The translations under genes were made by a program, and so were the position numbers. This document shows, piece by piece, positions 50,642 to 59,052 of a stretch of DNA of 64,000 nt. The first letter of the stretch is position 1. Every line of letters begins with the position of its first letter. The DNA lies in NCBI GenBank assembly GCA_017405965.1, contig JAFQZK010000004.1:1-64000 (forward strand). Direction: 5' to 3'. This DNA is from Muribaculaceae bacterium (GTDB taxonomy: Bacteria > Bacteroidota > Bacteroidia > Bacteroidales > Muribaculaceae). Below the pieces are notes generated by a model, which saw only the letters and a program-made list of their open reading frames with translations, ran no database searches and was not told where the DNA came from.

Positions 50642-51097
50642 ATGAAACATTTGGTTTATCTGATTATCGGCATTGGCATCACGCTGCTGTTCTTCATCCT
50701 GAGCTGCACCGACGGGTTCAACATCTGGGAGCAGATGTTCTTCAACCAGGGGTACAACGACAAGATGTACAACCTGAACATGTATCCCGTGATTGCCGCC
50801 ATCACCATCCTCGTGGCATGGGGTGGCGCCGCGATTTACTACTATGCCATCAACTCGGTGAAATTCGACCGGTGGTATCACTGGCTGGCCGTGCTGGGCA
50901 TCGTTGCCGTGCTGGCACCCGTTGTGTGCTACATCTACAACGACACGGTGTTTGCCAGCAACGGCTTGATGTACATCGGCGAGTCGATCCAGTTCGAGAT
51001 GCAGACGGTGCTGTTCGCCGCCCTGCTCTATATCGTGGCATCTTACTCGATGCGCTGGTGGAGCAGCAACTGCCGCCACACGCCGCTGCCGCAGTAA
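50642..51097 (+). CDS. Four-helix integral membrane protein
   Basis: The 151-residue protein has four hydrophobic segments: about residues 4-22 (LVYLIIGIGITLLFFILS), 48-68 (YPVIAAITILVAWGGAAIYY), 79-98 (HWLAVLGIVAVLAPVVCYIY) and 115-135 (QTVLFAALLYIVASYSM). A soluble loop of about 25 residues after the first helix contains NIWEQMFFNQGYNDKMYNLN. No family is recognised. Its position between the VWA lipoprotein and the tubulin-like gene suggests an inner-membrane anchor or channel of the complex. Confidence 0.75.
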   Translation: MKHLVYLIIGIGITLLFFILSCTDGFNIWEQMFFNQGYNDKMYNLNMYPVIAAITILVAWGGAAIYYYAINSVKFDRWYHWLAVLGIVAVLAPVVCYIYNDTVFASNGLMYIGESIQFEMQTVLFAALLYIVASYSMRWWSSNCRHTPLPQ

Positions 51098-51143
51098 ATC
51101 ATAAACAACTAGAAACTAGGGACTAGAAACCAGAAACTACAAT

Positions 51144-52667
51144 ATGAGACTATTCCTTTTTGCTATCGGAGGTACCGGATCGAGGGTATTGAAGTCGCTG
51201 CTGATGCTGTCGGCAGCCGGCGTGCGTCCCCTTGACGAGAACGGCAAACCCGTAAAGGACCTGGAAATCGTGCCCGTCATCATCGACCCGCACAAGGCCA
51301 ACGAGGACCTGAAGCGCACCGAGGCACTGCTCAACGACTACCGCGACATCAGGCGCAGGCTCTACGGCAACGAGCCCAACGCCGAGGGTTTCTTCGCTAA
51401 CCGCATCGTCACCCTGCGCGAGATCATGAGCAACACGAGCGTGACGCTGAGCGACACCTTCATCTTCAATCTGGGTGCCGTGGAGAATGCCAAGTTCCGC
51501 GAGTTCATCGGCTATGACACGATGAACGAGGCCAATCAGGCATTGACCTCCCTGCTGTTTGCCAACTACCAGTTGGAGAACAAGATGAACATCGGCTTTG
51601 TGGGCAGTCCCAACATCGGCAGCGTTGCGCTGAACGAGATCAAGGACAGCAACGAGTTCAAGGCCTTCAGCAACATCTTCCGTCAGGGCGACCGCATCTT
51701 CTTCATCAGTTCCATCTTCGGTGGCACGGGAGCTGCAGGCTTTCCCATCATGGTCAAGAACATACGCCAGGCGGCCAATCTCGAGGGCATCGAGAACCGC
51801 GACGCCCTGAGCCGTGCCCCCATCGGCGGCTTGACGGTGCTGCCCTACTTCACCCTAGAGGGTAACAAGCAGGACCAGCGCATCGCCACGAGCGACTTCA
51901 TCGTCAAGACCCAGAGCGCATTGTACTACTACAAGAACACGCTCACGGGTGCCAACGACAGCAACGTCAACAGCATCTACTACCTGGGTGACCAGGTGAG
52001 GTCCAAGCCCTACCTGTATGACCCAGGCGAGCATGGCCAGCGCAACAACGCCCACCTCATCGAGCTAATCGGTGCTCTGGCGCCGCTGGATTTTGCCGGT
52101 GCTCCTGACAGTAAGCTCACCGACCCCGACGGCTACCCGTTACCCACGATGGCCTATGAATATGCCCTGGCCAAGGACGAGTTGAGCCTCAATTTCCTGT
52201 CGCTGGGTCATCGCACCCGCCAGCTCATCTATGAGCCCATGAGCAAGTTCCACCTGCTGTTCCTGTTCCTGACCACAGGCTTCAAGGACATCATCGGGCA
52301 GGGCTTCACCGAGGACGCGCCCAAGATCAAGAGCGACTTCCTCGTGTCGCAGTTCTACCGCACGCTGGTTGACCACTTCATGCTGGGCTATGCCCAGTGG
52401 CTCACCGAGATGAACGACAACATGCGCAGCGTGGCCTTCTTCAAGCCGGGCGAGATCGACATGGCCCATGCCATCGAGGGTGTCGGGGTGAAGAAACGCC
52501 TGCTGGGACACTACAAGGTCGATAACGACGTGCTCAAGGCCGAGATGAACAAGCTGAGCAAGAACAACGCCAGCTACAGCGACCACTCGGTGGAATACAA
52601 ACTGCTCGACCTGTTCGACAAGGCCGCCCACAATGTGTTCATCGAACGCTACGAAAACATCAATTAG
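51144..52667 (+). CDS. Tubulin/FtsZ-like GTPase-fold protein
   Basis: The 507-residue protein opens with a nucleotide-binding loop FLFAIGGTGSRVLKSLL, then VPVIIDPHKANEDL. It has the tubulin-signature-like Gly loop ISSIFGGTGAAGFPIMVKNI (compare GGGTGSG), followed by IGGLTVLPYFTL. This is the layout of the bacterial 'tubulin-like' (FtsZl) families rather than of cell-division FtsZ, which is shorter and carries a C-terminal SepF/FtsA-binding tail. As I recall, one FtsZl family was proposed computationally (Makarova and Koonin, 2010) to work with VWA-domain proteins in membrane remodelling. Here a VWA lipoprotein, membrane proteins and an Hsp70/actin-like ATPase are in the same operon. Polymer formation is inference. 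Confidence 0.8.
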   Translation: MRLFLFAIGGTGSRVLKSLLMLSAAGVRPLDENGKPVKDLEIVPVIIDPHKANEDLKRTEALLNDYRDIRRRLYGNEPNAEGFFANRIVTLREIMSNTSVTLSDTFIFNLGAVENAKFREFIGYDTMNEANQALTSLLFANYQLENKMNIGFVGSPNIGSVALNEIKDSNEFKAFSNIFRQGDRIFFISSIFGGTGAAGFPIMVKNIRQAANLEGIENRDALSRAPIGGLTVLPYFTLEGNKQDQRIATSDFIVKTQSALYYYKNTLTGANDSNVNSIYYLGDQVRSKPYLYDPGEHGQRNNAHLIELIGALAPLDFAGAPDSKLTDPDGYPLPTMAYEYALAKDELSLNFLSLGHRTRQLIYEPMSKFHLLFLFLTTGFKDIIGQGFTEDAPKIKSDFLVSQFYRTLVDHFMLGYAQWLTEMNDNMRSVAFFKPGEIDMAHAIEGVGVKKRLLGHYKVDNDVLKAEMNKLSKNNASYSDHSVEYKLLDLFDKAAHNVFIERYENIN

Positions 52668-52683
52668 TCTACCCACCAGAACA

Positions 52684-52711
52684 CCCCACGCCAAGACGCT
52701 AAGGCGCTAAG
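52684..52711 (+). repeat. Left inverted repeat of the GxxExxY insertion
   Basis: CCCCACGCCAAGACGCTAAG followed by GCGCTAAG. Its inverted partner at 53145-53172 matches at 25 of 28 positions. Confidence 0.85.
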
Positions 52712-52728
52712 AATTAATAAACTTTTAT

Positions 52729-53165
52729 ATGGCCGAACAACAAATATGGAGAAATGATGGAAGCCGACCTGTCCTAGACAGCATTTATGAGGTCTATAGG
52801 CATCTGGGCCCGGGTCTATTGGAGTCTGTATATGAAGAGGCGCTGATGATTGAATTTGCCTCACGAGGCATTCATGCACAACGACAAGTACCTGTTCGTG
52901 CTACATATAAAGGCAGAGACTTAGGGATGGACTTTATTCTAGATATCCTTGTTGAGGACAGCATTGTACCTGAACTGAAATCTGTTGAAGAATTGCATCC
53001 CGTTCATTATAAACAGTTATTAACCTATTAAAAATGGCTGATAAACGACTTGGTTTTATTGTCAATTTTAACGAACATATACTTAAAAATGGCATTAAAC
53101 GTGTAGTCAATAACTTTGATGAATCGTCAATAGAACAAAAAACACTTAGCGCCTTTGCGCCTTAG
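52729..53165 (+). pseudogene. GxxExxY family protein, frameshifted
   Basis: The first frame reads 100 codons, including YEVYRHLGPGLLESVYEEAL with the name-giving GxxExxY motif, and FASRGIHAQRQVPVRATYKG. It ends at TAA after LLTY. Shifting frame at about 53029-53034 continues the family sequence as LKMADKRLGFIVNFNEHILK and NGIKRVVNNF, ending at TAG 53163-53165. One base appears missing before an A5 run. Intact members are about 125 residues and belong to the PD-(D/E)XK-like group; their function is uncertain. Inverted repeats flank the unit, and it interrupts the tubulin-like operon. A sequencing error in the A run is the alternative. Confidence 0.85.
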
Positions 53166-53172
53166 CGTGGGG
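53145..53172 (+). repeat. Right inverted repeat of the GxxExxY insertion
   Basis: CTTAGCGCCTTTGCGCCTTA followed by GCGTGGGG, the reverse complement of 52684-52711 with three mismatches. It supplies the stop codon of the frameshifted gene. Confidence 0.85.
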
Positions 53173-53203
53173 CCGATGTGACTAACGCAAACTAAAGAAG
53201 AAT

Positions 53204-56200
53204 ATGAGCGAGATATTATCATACAGTAACAACACGAGCAAGAACGGCGAGGAGGATTGGATTGCCCATGCCCCCTACAGCGACGACGACATTGCCCGCA
53301 TCAAGGATCCGGACGGCGGCCTGAGCGAGAATCCCCGCACCGCCATCCCCAGCCCGCTGGCCCAGCTCGACCTGGTGAAGAACGCCTTCAAGCAGCTGGC
53401 CAACGAGCACCTGCGTGGAGCGCGCATGAACGAGCGCCTGGTCTCCAACGCCCTCGACGTGGCCCAACTGTTCTTTGACTACGAGAACCACAAGGACTAC
53501 CTGCGCATCATCCGCTGGAACCGCGAGGAGTGCATCGAGCAGCTGAAGGCCAATCCGCAGCACCGCCTGTACGGCGAGACGCTCGACCTGTTCTTGCGCA
53601 GCGACAAGGTCTATAACTTTGACCTGCTCAAGGACTGGTACATCATCATGTGGGACCGTCAAGTGCTGGGCGGCACATCACCGTCGTCGATCGTGATGGC
53701 AGCCCCCGCATTGGGCACCATTCCCGCCATCAAGGTAGAGCAGGGCGTGAGCCTGTTCGGTGAGACGCGCCACCTGTGGCAGCGTGACGAGGACTTCGTG
53801 TGCTACATGTACCTGCTGATGAACGCCTACCCCACCCTGCGCACCCACTGCCCCGAGGTGTATGCCTACATGCAGAAGAACCTGAATCCGTTGCGCCAGC
53901 AGCGCCCCGAGCTGTATCGTCGCATCACCTCGATCATCCCCAACCTGGACGCCCTCGACGAGGGCCGCGCCGGAGCCGTGCTGGAGCAGTTGGAGCAGAA
54001 CTACGACCCCTTCGGGGGCGGAATCGACGTGAGCGTGCTGGGAGCCCGCTTCTATCACAAGCGCGTGCTTGACATCCGCACCGCCGCCAGCGAGAGCGAC
54101 TTTGTCATCACGCCCACCATGCCCCAGGACAAGAAAGAGTTGCCGCTGGTGCTGGTCAACGGCTTCAACGGCAGTGTGGAACACTTCCGCTACATCGACA
54201 AGGAATGGGACAGCGCCACCCAGGTGTATGCCGGCGGCATCCCCTTGAGCGACCGCAAGTTGCCCGACACCTCGATACAATACCCGTTTGTCACCACCGA
54301 CGACTTCCTGACCGACACCATCGTCCGTCTGGGCAGTGGCTGCGTGATCGACACCGACCATTTCTTTGACGGCAACCTCAAGCCGCGCACGCCGCAGCCC
54401 ACCTGCGGCTACCTGCTGCCCTTGAAACCGTTGCTGTTCACCTATTTTGACACCGAATACCTGAAAGGCACCATCGCCGGCCGCCACGTGATCGACATCG
54501 AGGAGTTTGCCGACGGCAGTGTGATGGTCACCCTGCGCATCCGTGTCAAGAAAGGTGAGAACCGCTATATAGAGCTGTCGCGTAAGTACTTCCCCATCAA
54601 CGACCACACGTGGACCTTCGACGAGAGCCGCGGCACTGGCCGTGTGATGGGCGCTACATTGTCCACCTCGGTATTCCCGTTTGTCAAGACCGACGCCAAC
54701 GACGACTATACCGTCGAACTGTTCACCATGATCGAGAACGGCGGCGCCACCTTGCGTTTCTACAAGAACGGCATCAAAACCGATGGCCTGAACGTGCGCG
54801 ACGCCATCCGTTCCCACTCGGGCTACAGCACGACCTACTACGACGTGGACGGCTCGTTCGACTACATGGAGGTGAGCGTACAGAACCACCTGGGCCGTGC
54901 CAGCGGTGTGATCATTCCGCAATGGAAGCCCTATGTCCCCAGCGCCAAGGAGCTGATTTTTGCCGTGGACTTCGGCACCACCAACACCCACGTCGAGTGG
55001 GCCGAGCGTGGCCAGCCCTCGAGGCCGTTCACCTTTGAGTACGGCTCTCAGCAGGTGCTCGTCGCCTCGTTGCACAAGCCCAAGTCGCTGGAATATGCCG
55101 AACAGGTGCAGCGCGTGGAGTTCGTGCCGCGTGAAATCGACAACGTGTACGGTTTCCCGCTGCGTTCCACCCTGGCCCGCAACGAGAACAGCGGCGTGGG
55201 ATGCAACCTGTTCAGCGACGTGAACATCCCGTTCCTGTATGAGCGCCGCTACTTCCATGGCTATGAAGTTACCACCAACCTCAAGTGGAAAGGCGACACC
55301 GCACTGGCCAAGGCCTTCCTGCGTGAGCTCACCCTGCTCATCAAGGCCAAAGCGCTGCTCGAGAACGCCGACCTGCGACGCACCGAGGTCGTTTACTTCT
55401 ATCCCGTGAGCATGGGCGGTGCCGACCGTGACACGCTGGAACGCACCTGGACCGAACTGTTCAACACCTACATCGGTGCCGACAGCGATCATCTGCGCTC
55501 CTACCCCGAGAGCCTCGCTCCCGCCTATTACTACAGCGGAGCCGAAGTGGCCGGCAGCAGCTATGTGTCGATCGACATCGGCGGCGGCACGTGCGATACA
55601 GTGATCTATCAGCCGACGGCCGACCGCATGTCGAGCGAACCGGTAGCCATTTCGTCGTTCCGCTTTGCGGGCAACGCCATCTTCGGCGACGGATTCACCG
55701 ACAAGGATGCCGACAACAACCCGTTGCTGCAGCACTACACACGCTACTTCAAGCAGCTCATCGAGAACGACAAGGGCAACAACATCGCCTATCTGGGCAG
55801 CATTCTCAACGACATCATGGCTCAGAAACGCAGCGAGGACATCAACGCCTTCCTGTTCTCGATCGAGAACGTAGAGGAGCTGCGCACCCTGCGCGAGATT
55901 GACCGCAACCTGTACAGCTACAACGCCTTGCTGCGCAACGACAGCCAGCGACGGCTCATCTTCATGTACTTCTACTCGGCCATCATCTACTACATTGCCC
56001 AGGCGATGAAGCAACGCGGCTATGAGATGCCCAAGCAGATCTATTTCTCGGGCACCGGCAGCAAGATCCTCAACATTCTGGGCTCGATGAGCCGCATCAA
56101 CATGCTCACCCAGACCATCATCGAACGGGTATTCGGCAAGCAGTACACCGAGTCGTTTGAGATCAAGCTCGAGGACAAGTGCCCCAAGCAGATCACCTGC

Positions 56201-56647
56201 CGTGGCGGCATCAAACTGGAAAACAGACGTCTGGAGGGCCAAGCCGACGTGACACGCTACAACGCCACGAACGTGAAGCGCATGCGGTACTGCTGCTCGA
56301 TGCTGGGCGAGGACGATCTGACGATGGCCCAAGTGGAGTCGGTCGAGGTGAGAGACCGTCTGGTCGAGAAGGTCAAGGAGTTCAACCAGTTCTTCGTGAA
56401 CCTGTGCGACTCGACCATCAAGGACGAGTTCGGCATCGAGAACAATGTGCTGAGCCTGTTCAGGAGCGTGCTCGACGAGAATCTGGCCAATTACTTGACG
56501 GCAGGCATCAACACCTTCCTCAAGGGCCGCTACAATGCCACCGATGTGGTCGAGGACGTGCCGTTCTTCTACCCCGTCATCGGCGTCATCCGTCACAATC
56601 TGCTCAAGAATATGCGCAACGACGTCATCAGCAAGTTTAATCAATAA
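53204..56647 (+). CDS. Very large protein with C-terminal actin/Hsp70-type ATPase domain
   Basis: The 1,147-residue protein has no signal peptide. Residues about 580-1147 form an ASKHA ATPase: phosphate-1 motif LIFAVDFGTTNTHVEWAERG (about 583-602), phosphate-2 motif YVSIDIGGGTCDTVIYQPTA (about 786-805), and adenosine motif QIYFSGTGSKILNILGSMSR (about 945-964). Hsp70 and actin relatives share these. The first 570 residues are a unique region: a helical part (residues 30-260) and a beta-rich part containing PLVLVNGFNGSVEHFRYIDK and YIELSRKYFPINDHTWTFDE. I recognise no substrate-binding domain of DnaK type. Together with the tubulin-like protein this puts an actin-fold and a tubulin-fold nucleotidase in one operon. 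Confidence 0.85.
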   Translation: MSEILSYSNNTSKNGEEDWIAHAPYSDDDIARIKDPDGGLSENPRTAIPSPLAQLDLVKNAFKQLANEHLRGARMNERLVSNALDVAQLFFDYENHKDYLRIIRWNREECIEQLKANPQHRLYGETLDLFLRSDKVYNFDLLKDWYIIMWDRQVLGGTSPSSIVMAAPALGTIPAIKVEQGVSLFGETRHLWQRDEDFVCYMYLLMNAYPTLRTHCPEVYAYMQKNLNPLRQQRPELYRRITSIIPNLDALDEGRAGAVLEQLEQNYDPFGGGIDVSVLGARFYHKRVLDIRTAASESDFVITPTMPQDKKELPLVLVNGFNGSVEHFRYIDKEWDSATQVYAGGIPLSDRKLPDTSIQYPFVTTDDFLTDTIVRLGSGCVIDTDHFFDGNLKPRTPQPTCGYLLPLKPLLFTYFDTEYLKGTIAGRHVIDIEEFADGSVMVTLRIRVKKGENRYIELSRKYFPINDHTWTFDESRGTGRVMGATLSTSVFPFVKTDANDDYTVELFTMIENGGATLRFYKNGIKTDGLNVRDAIRSHSGYSTTYYDVDGSFDYMEVSVQNHLGRASGVIIPQWKPYVPSAKELIFAVDFGTTNTHVEWAERGQPSRPFTFEYGSQQVLVASLHKPKSLEYAEQVQRVEFVPREIDNVYGFPLRSTLARNENSGVGCNLFSDVNIPFLYERRYFHGYEVTTNLKWKGDTALAKAFLRELTLLIKAKALLENADLRRTEVVYFYPVSMGGADRDTLERTWTELFNTYIGADSDHLRSYPESLAPAYYYSGAEVAGSSYVSIDIGGGTCDTVIYQPTADRMSSEPVAISSFRFAGNAIFGDGFTDKDADNNPLLQHYTRYFKQLIENDKGNNIAYLGSILNDIMAQKRSEDINAFLFSIENVEELRTLREIDRNLYSYNALLRNDSQRRLIFMYFYSAIIYYIAQAMKQRGYEMPKQIYFSGTGSKILNILGSMSRINMLTQTIIERVFGKQYTESFEIKLEDKCPKQITCRGGIKLENRRLEGQADVTRYNATNVKRMRYCCSMLGEDDLTMAQVESVEVRDRLVEKVKEFNQFFVNLCDSTIKDEFGIENNVLSLFRSVLDENLANYLTAGINTFLKGRYNATDVVEDVPFFYPVIGVIRHNLLKNMRNDVISKFNQ

Positions 56648-56679
56648 AATTATACAATATCTCCAAAACTCTTAAAGTT

Positions 56680-57849
56680 ATGAAACGCATTACTTTAATC
56701 CTGGCAGCCATCATCTGCCTCGCCATTACAGCAATGGCGCAAGACAATCAACCGGTTCAAATCAATCCCGACCAACCGCTGTCGCCGGCACTGTGGAAGC
56801 AGGGCGTTGCCCGCTGTGCCCACTACACGGCCTACGCCAAGGGCTTTGCCAAGAAATCCGAAGAGATGCAGAGCCGTTTCCCCCAGGGCTACACCCTCGA
56901 TGACCTGAACAACGACGTTTACGGCAACCAGGGCGCCAAGTGGGAAAAGATCTACAATGAGTTCAAGAAAAGCGAGGACAAGGGCGGTAGCCTGAACGAC
57001 CTCAAGGAACTTGTGATTCCCCAAGTATGGAAGCTTGTAGAACCTGATTTCCAGGCATTCATCACCGACCATCCCGAGATTGCCAACGCTGTGCCCGCTG
57101 CAGCCGGCAACGAGAATCCCGAGGGTGTCCAAGAGGATGCTGAGAATGCCTCGACCGACGCCGAGCCCATTCACGACGCCCGCCACCGTCAACAACGCAA
57201 CGGCAACGGCATGGCCTGCAGCGCCAACCTGCCCCTGTGGCTGAGCATCCTCGGCGCTTTGCTGGGTCTGTGCGCACTGCTCACTGCCCTGAGCAACCGT
57301 GGCAAGATCAAGGAGATGCAGCGCACCTTTGCCCGCGAGTTGGATCGCACCAACGCCAATCTGCAGGAGTTCTCGACCGACGCCGCCGACCAGATGAAGG
57401 CGCTGTCCATCCGCTTGACCGGTAAGGGTTACCGCAAACCCGAACCCGTTGTCGAGACCGAAGTGATGGCCGAGGCTGAGCCCATGATCGAGGAAGCTGC
57501 CGAACCCGTAGCACAGGAAGAGGACGGTGAGGTGATGAACCTGTTCATGAACAAGCCCGACGAGGATGACAACTTCACCCGCGTGAGTGACACCTTCGAG
57601 CCCGGCAATTCCATCTACGTGCTCACCACCTTTGACGGACAGCACGGCACCTTCGAGGTCATCGACAAACCCGAGGTACACAGCTTTGCACTGATGATGC
57701 CTGCCGAGAACCTGATCCATGCCTGCTCGGGCAATGCCATCCAGATTCCCAACGGCACCCGCATCGTCACCGACCGTCCCGGTGAAGCCGAGTTCATCGA
57801 CGGCAAGTGGCACATCGTGGTTAAGGCCATCATCCACTACGAGGGATAA
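56680..57849 (+). CDS. Membrane protein with signal peptide, central transmembrane helix and cytoplasmic C-terminal domain
   Basis: The signal peptide ends ITAMAQ (residue 21). Residues 22-170 would be periplasmic, helical and acidic (CAHYTAYAKGFAKKSEEMQS, GAKWEKIYNEFKK). One membrane helix lies around residues 183-206 (LPLWLSILGALLGLCALLTAL), followed by a coiled-coil-like stretch (GKIKEMQRTFARELDRTNAN), an acidic Glu/Pro-rich linker, and a compact beta-rich domain (NSIYVLTTFDGQHGTFEVID to the end). No family is recognised. Its topology could connect the periplasmic VWA lipoprotein with the cytoplasmic tubulin- and Hsp70-like proteins. Confidence 0.75.
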   Translation: MKRITLILAAIICLAITAMAQDNQPVQINPDQPLSPALWKQGVARCAHYTAYAKGFAKKSEEMQSRFPQGYTLDDLNNDVYGNQGAKWEKIYNEFKKSEDKGGSLNDLKELVIPQVWKLVEPDFQAFITDHPEIANAVPAAAGNENPEGVQEDAENASTDAEPIHDARHRQQRNGNGMACSANLPLWLSILGALLGLCALLTALSNRGKIKEMQRTFARELDRTNANLQEFSTDAADQMKALSIRLTGKGYRKPEPVVETEVMAEAEPMIEEAAEPVAQEEDGEVMNLFMNKPDEDDNFTRVSDTFEPGNSIYVLTTFDGQHGTFEVIDKPEVHSFALMMPAENLIHACSGNAIQIPNGTRIVTDRPGEAEFIDGKWHIVVKAIIHYEG

Positions 57850-57852
57850 AGT

Positions 57853-57940
57853 TTACTGAGCCTTCAGCAATTAGCTATTAGCTTTTAGCGGGTCACACAT
57901 GCCGCTGAAGGCTAATAGCTGACTGCTGAAAGCCATTAAC
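57853..57940. repeat. Low-complexity linker built from TAGCTATTAGC-like words
   Basis: CAGCAATTAGCTATTAGCTT, later GCTGAAGGCTAATAGCTGAC. The words are near-palindromic and repeated, including inverted GCCTTCAGC/GCTGAAGGC, between two operon genes. Confidence 0.65.
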
Positions 57941-57949
57941 CAAAAAACT

Positions 57950-58414
57950 ATGCGCTGGACCTGTCCCAAATGCGGCAAGAAGCTGGAAATCAGCAACGAG
58001 CAGTTGATTGCCAACGATGGCGTCATCGTCTGCCCGCAATGCTTGTTGCAGGCCCGCCAGCCCGTACCCAAGGCCCGTGTCACCCCGCGCAGCGACAAGC
58101 CTGCCGACACCCCTAAACGAGGAAAAGAAAGCATCGATTTCGATACCCCGCCCGAATACAAACCCACAACCCCGCCACCCTACAAGACACGCATGAAACA
58201 AGCCACCACCTCCTACCGCTACACTGGCCTCGGAGGCAACAGCAACACCAATTCCACTGCACCCAGGAAAAAGACCACCACAAAAAAGAAATCCAAAAAG
58301 AAGAAACAACAGGGCATGAGTGCCTTGGGTTGCTTGGGACGCACCATCGTCTTCACCCTGGTGCTGTTCGCCGCCTACGTCTTCTTCGGCCTTCTGCTCG
58401 AAGCCATGCAATAG
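57950..58414 (+). CDS. Zinc-ribbon protein with C-terminal membrane anchor
   Basis: The 154-residue protein begins MRWTCPKCGKKLEISNEQL and has VCPQC 20 residues later, a CxxC...CxxC zinc ribbon. Residues 40-110 are Pro/Thr/Lys-rich and probably disordered, with the basic run KKTTTKKKSKKKKQQ. The last 30 residues hold one membrane helix (CLGRTIVFTLVLFAAYVFFG), giving a tail-anchored topology with the ribbon in the cytoplasm. It is the last gene of the tubulin-like operon; 100 bases of repeat-like linker separate it from the previous gene. Confidence 0.75.
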   Translation: MRWTCPKCGKKLEISNEQLIANDGVIVCPQCLLQARQPVPKARVTPRSDKPADTPKRGKESIDFDTPPEYKPTTPPPYKTRMKQATTSYRYTGLGGNSNTNSTAPRKKTTTKKKSKKKKQQGMSALGCLGRTIVFTLVLFAAYVFFGLLLEAMQ

Positions 58415-58422
58415 GGTAAAAC

Positions 58423-58444
58423 AGATGCAAAATCTTGCGTCTCC
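58423..58444. repeat. GACGC palindrome, copy 4 (degenerate)
   Basis: AGATGCAAAATCTTGCGTCT followed by CC. It has mismatches in both arms relative to the other copies. Confidence 0.7.
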
Positions 58445-58475
58445 ATTTCGTTAAACATTACCAAATGCTGCCCTT

Positions 58476-58500
58476 GAGACGCAAAATTTTGCGTCTCTAC
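58476..58500. repeat. GACGC palindrome, copy 5
   Basis: GAGACGCAAAATTTTGCGTC followed by TCTAC. It lies in the 3' region of the tubulin-like operon, 31 bases from copy 4, and the pair may form or protect the mRNA 3' end. Confidence 0.88.
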
Positions 58501-58651
58501 ATAGAGAACAAATTGAGCGTCAGTGCTTTACCATCAGTAAACGCACGATAAACAGGATTCAGAATCAATTGATTTAGGCTGGTTGGTCAATTGTCATCTG
58601 TTTTCAACACAATTTAAGGATTATTCATACTTTGATGTCAGTCAAAAGCAT

Positions 58652-58659
58652 TATCTTTG
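58652..58659 (+). promoter_or_regulatory. -7 element of the DUF4491 gene
   Basis: TATCTTTG fits TAnnTTTG. The longer open frame would start at 58657, inside this element, so the ATG at 58720 is the better start. Confidence 0.5.
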
Positions 58660-58719
58660 CGGGACAATTTCGCCTGGGGTGAGCAATGGCCCCGGCATGC
58701 GGCAATTAACAATGATAGT

Positions 58720-59052
58720 ATGATGGATTTTTTAGCGACATATCACCTGCAAGGGCTGGTACTCGGCCTGTGCTCGTTCTTGATTATCGGCATATGCCAC
58801 CCGATTGTCATCAAGGGTGAATATTACTATGGGCAACGTTTCAAGTGGGTATTCATTATTGTAGGCACGCTGCTATGTGTGGGTTCGCTGCTGGTCGATA
58901 GCGTGCTGCTGTCGGCTCTGATGGGCGTCGGTGCGTTCTCGTGCTTCTGGGGCATCAAGGAAATGAAGGATCAGCAGGAGCGCGTGCGCAAGGGTTGGTT
59001 CCCCCGCAACCCCAAGCGCACCTATCCGTGGGACAAAGAGAGTGAGAAGTGA
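58720..59052 (+). CDS. DUF4491 family small membrane protein
   Basis: The 110-residue protein MMDFLATYHLQGLVLGLCSF continues with LIIGICHPIVIKGEYYYGQR, and has hydrophobic segments at about residues 13-32, 46-63 and 65-83. It ends in a basic tail RVRKGWFPRNPKRTYPW. The HPIVIK(G)EYY segment and this tail are hallmarks of DUF4491, a family of Bacteroidetes and Firmicutes membrane proteins of unknown function. The start was chosen because the upstream frame overlaps the promoter. Confidence 0.85.
   Translation: MMDFLATYHLQGLVLGLCSFLIIGICHPIVIKGEYYYGQRFKWVFIIVGTLLCVGSLLVDSVLLSALMGVGAFSCFWGIKEMKDQQERVRKGWFPRNPKRTYPWDKESEK

Larger units (their letters stand above)
58415..58719. other. Intergenic region with two GACGC palindromes and a promoter
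   Basis: It holds the degenerate palindrome at 58423-58444, the full copy at 58476-58500, and the promoter with TATCTTTG at 58652-58659. No gene is seen. Confidence 0.6.

Noticed and set aside
51144-52667. Cell-division FtsZ
   Set aside because: Too long, lacks the FtsZ N-terminal text and C-terminal conserved tail, and the operon context is not the division cluster.
53678-56644. A 988-codon open frame antisense to the Hsp70-like gene
   Set aside because: Same cause; the composition is dominated by Val, His, Gly and Leu, and the sense strand carries the ATPase motifs.
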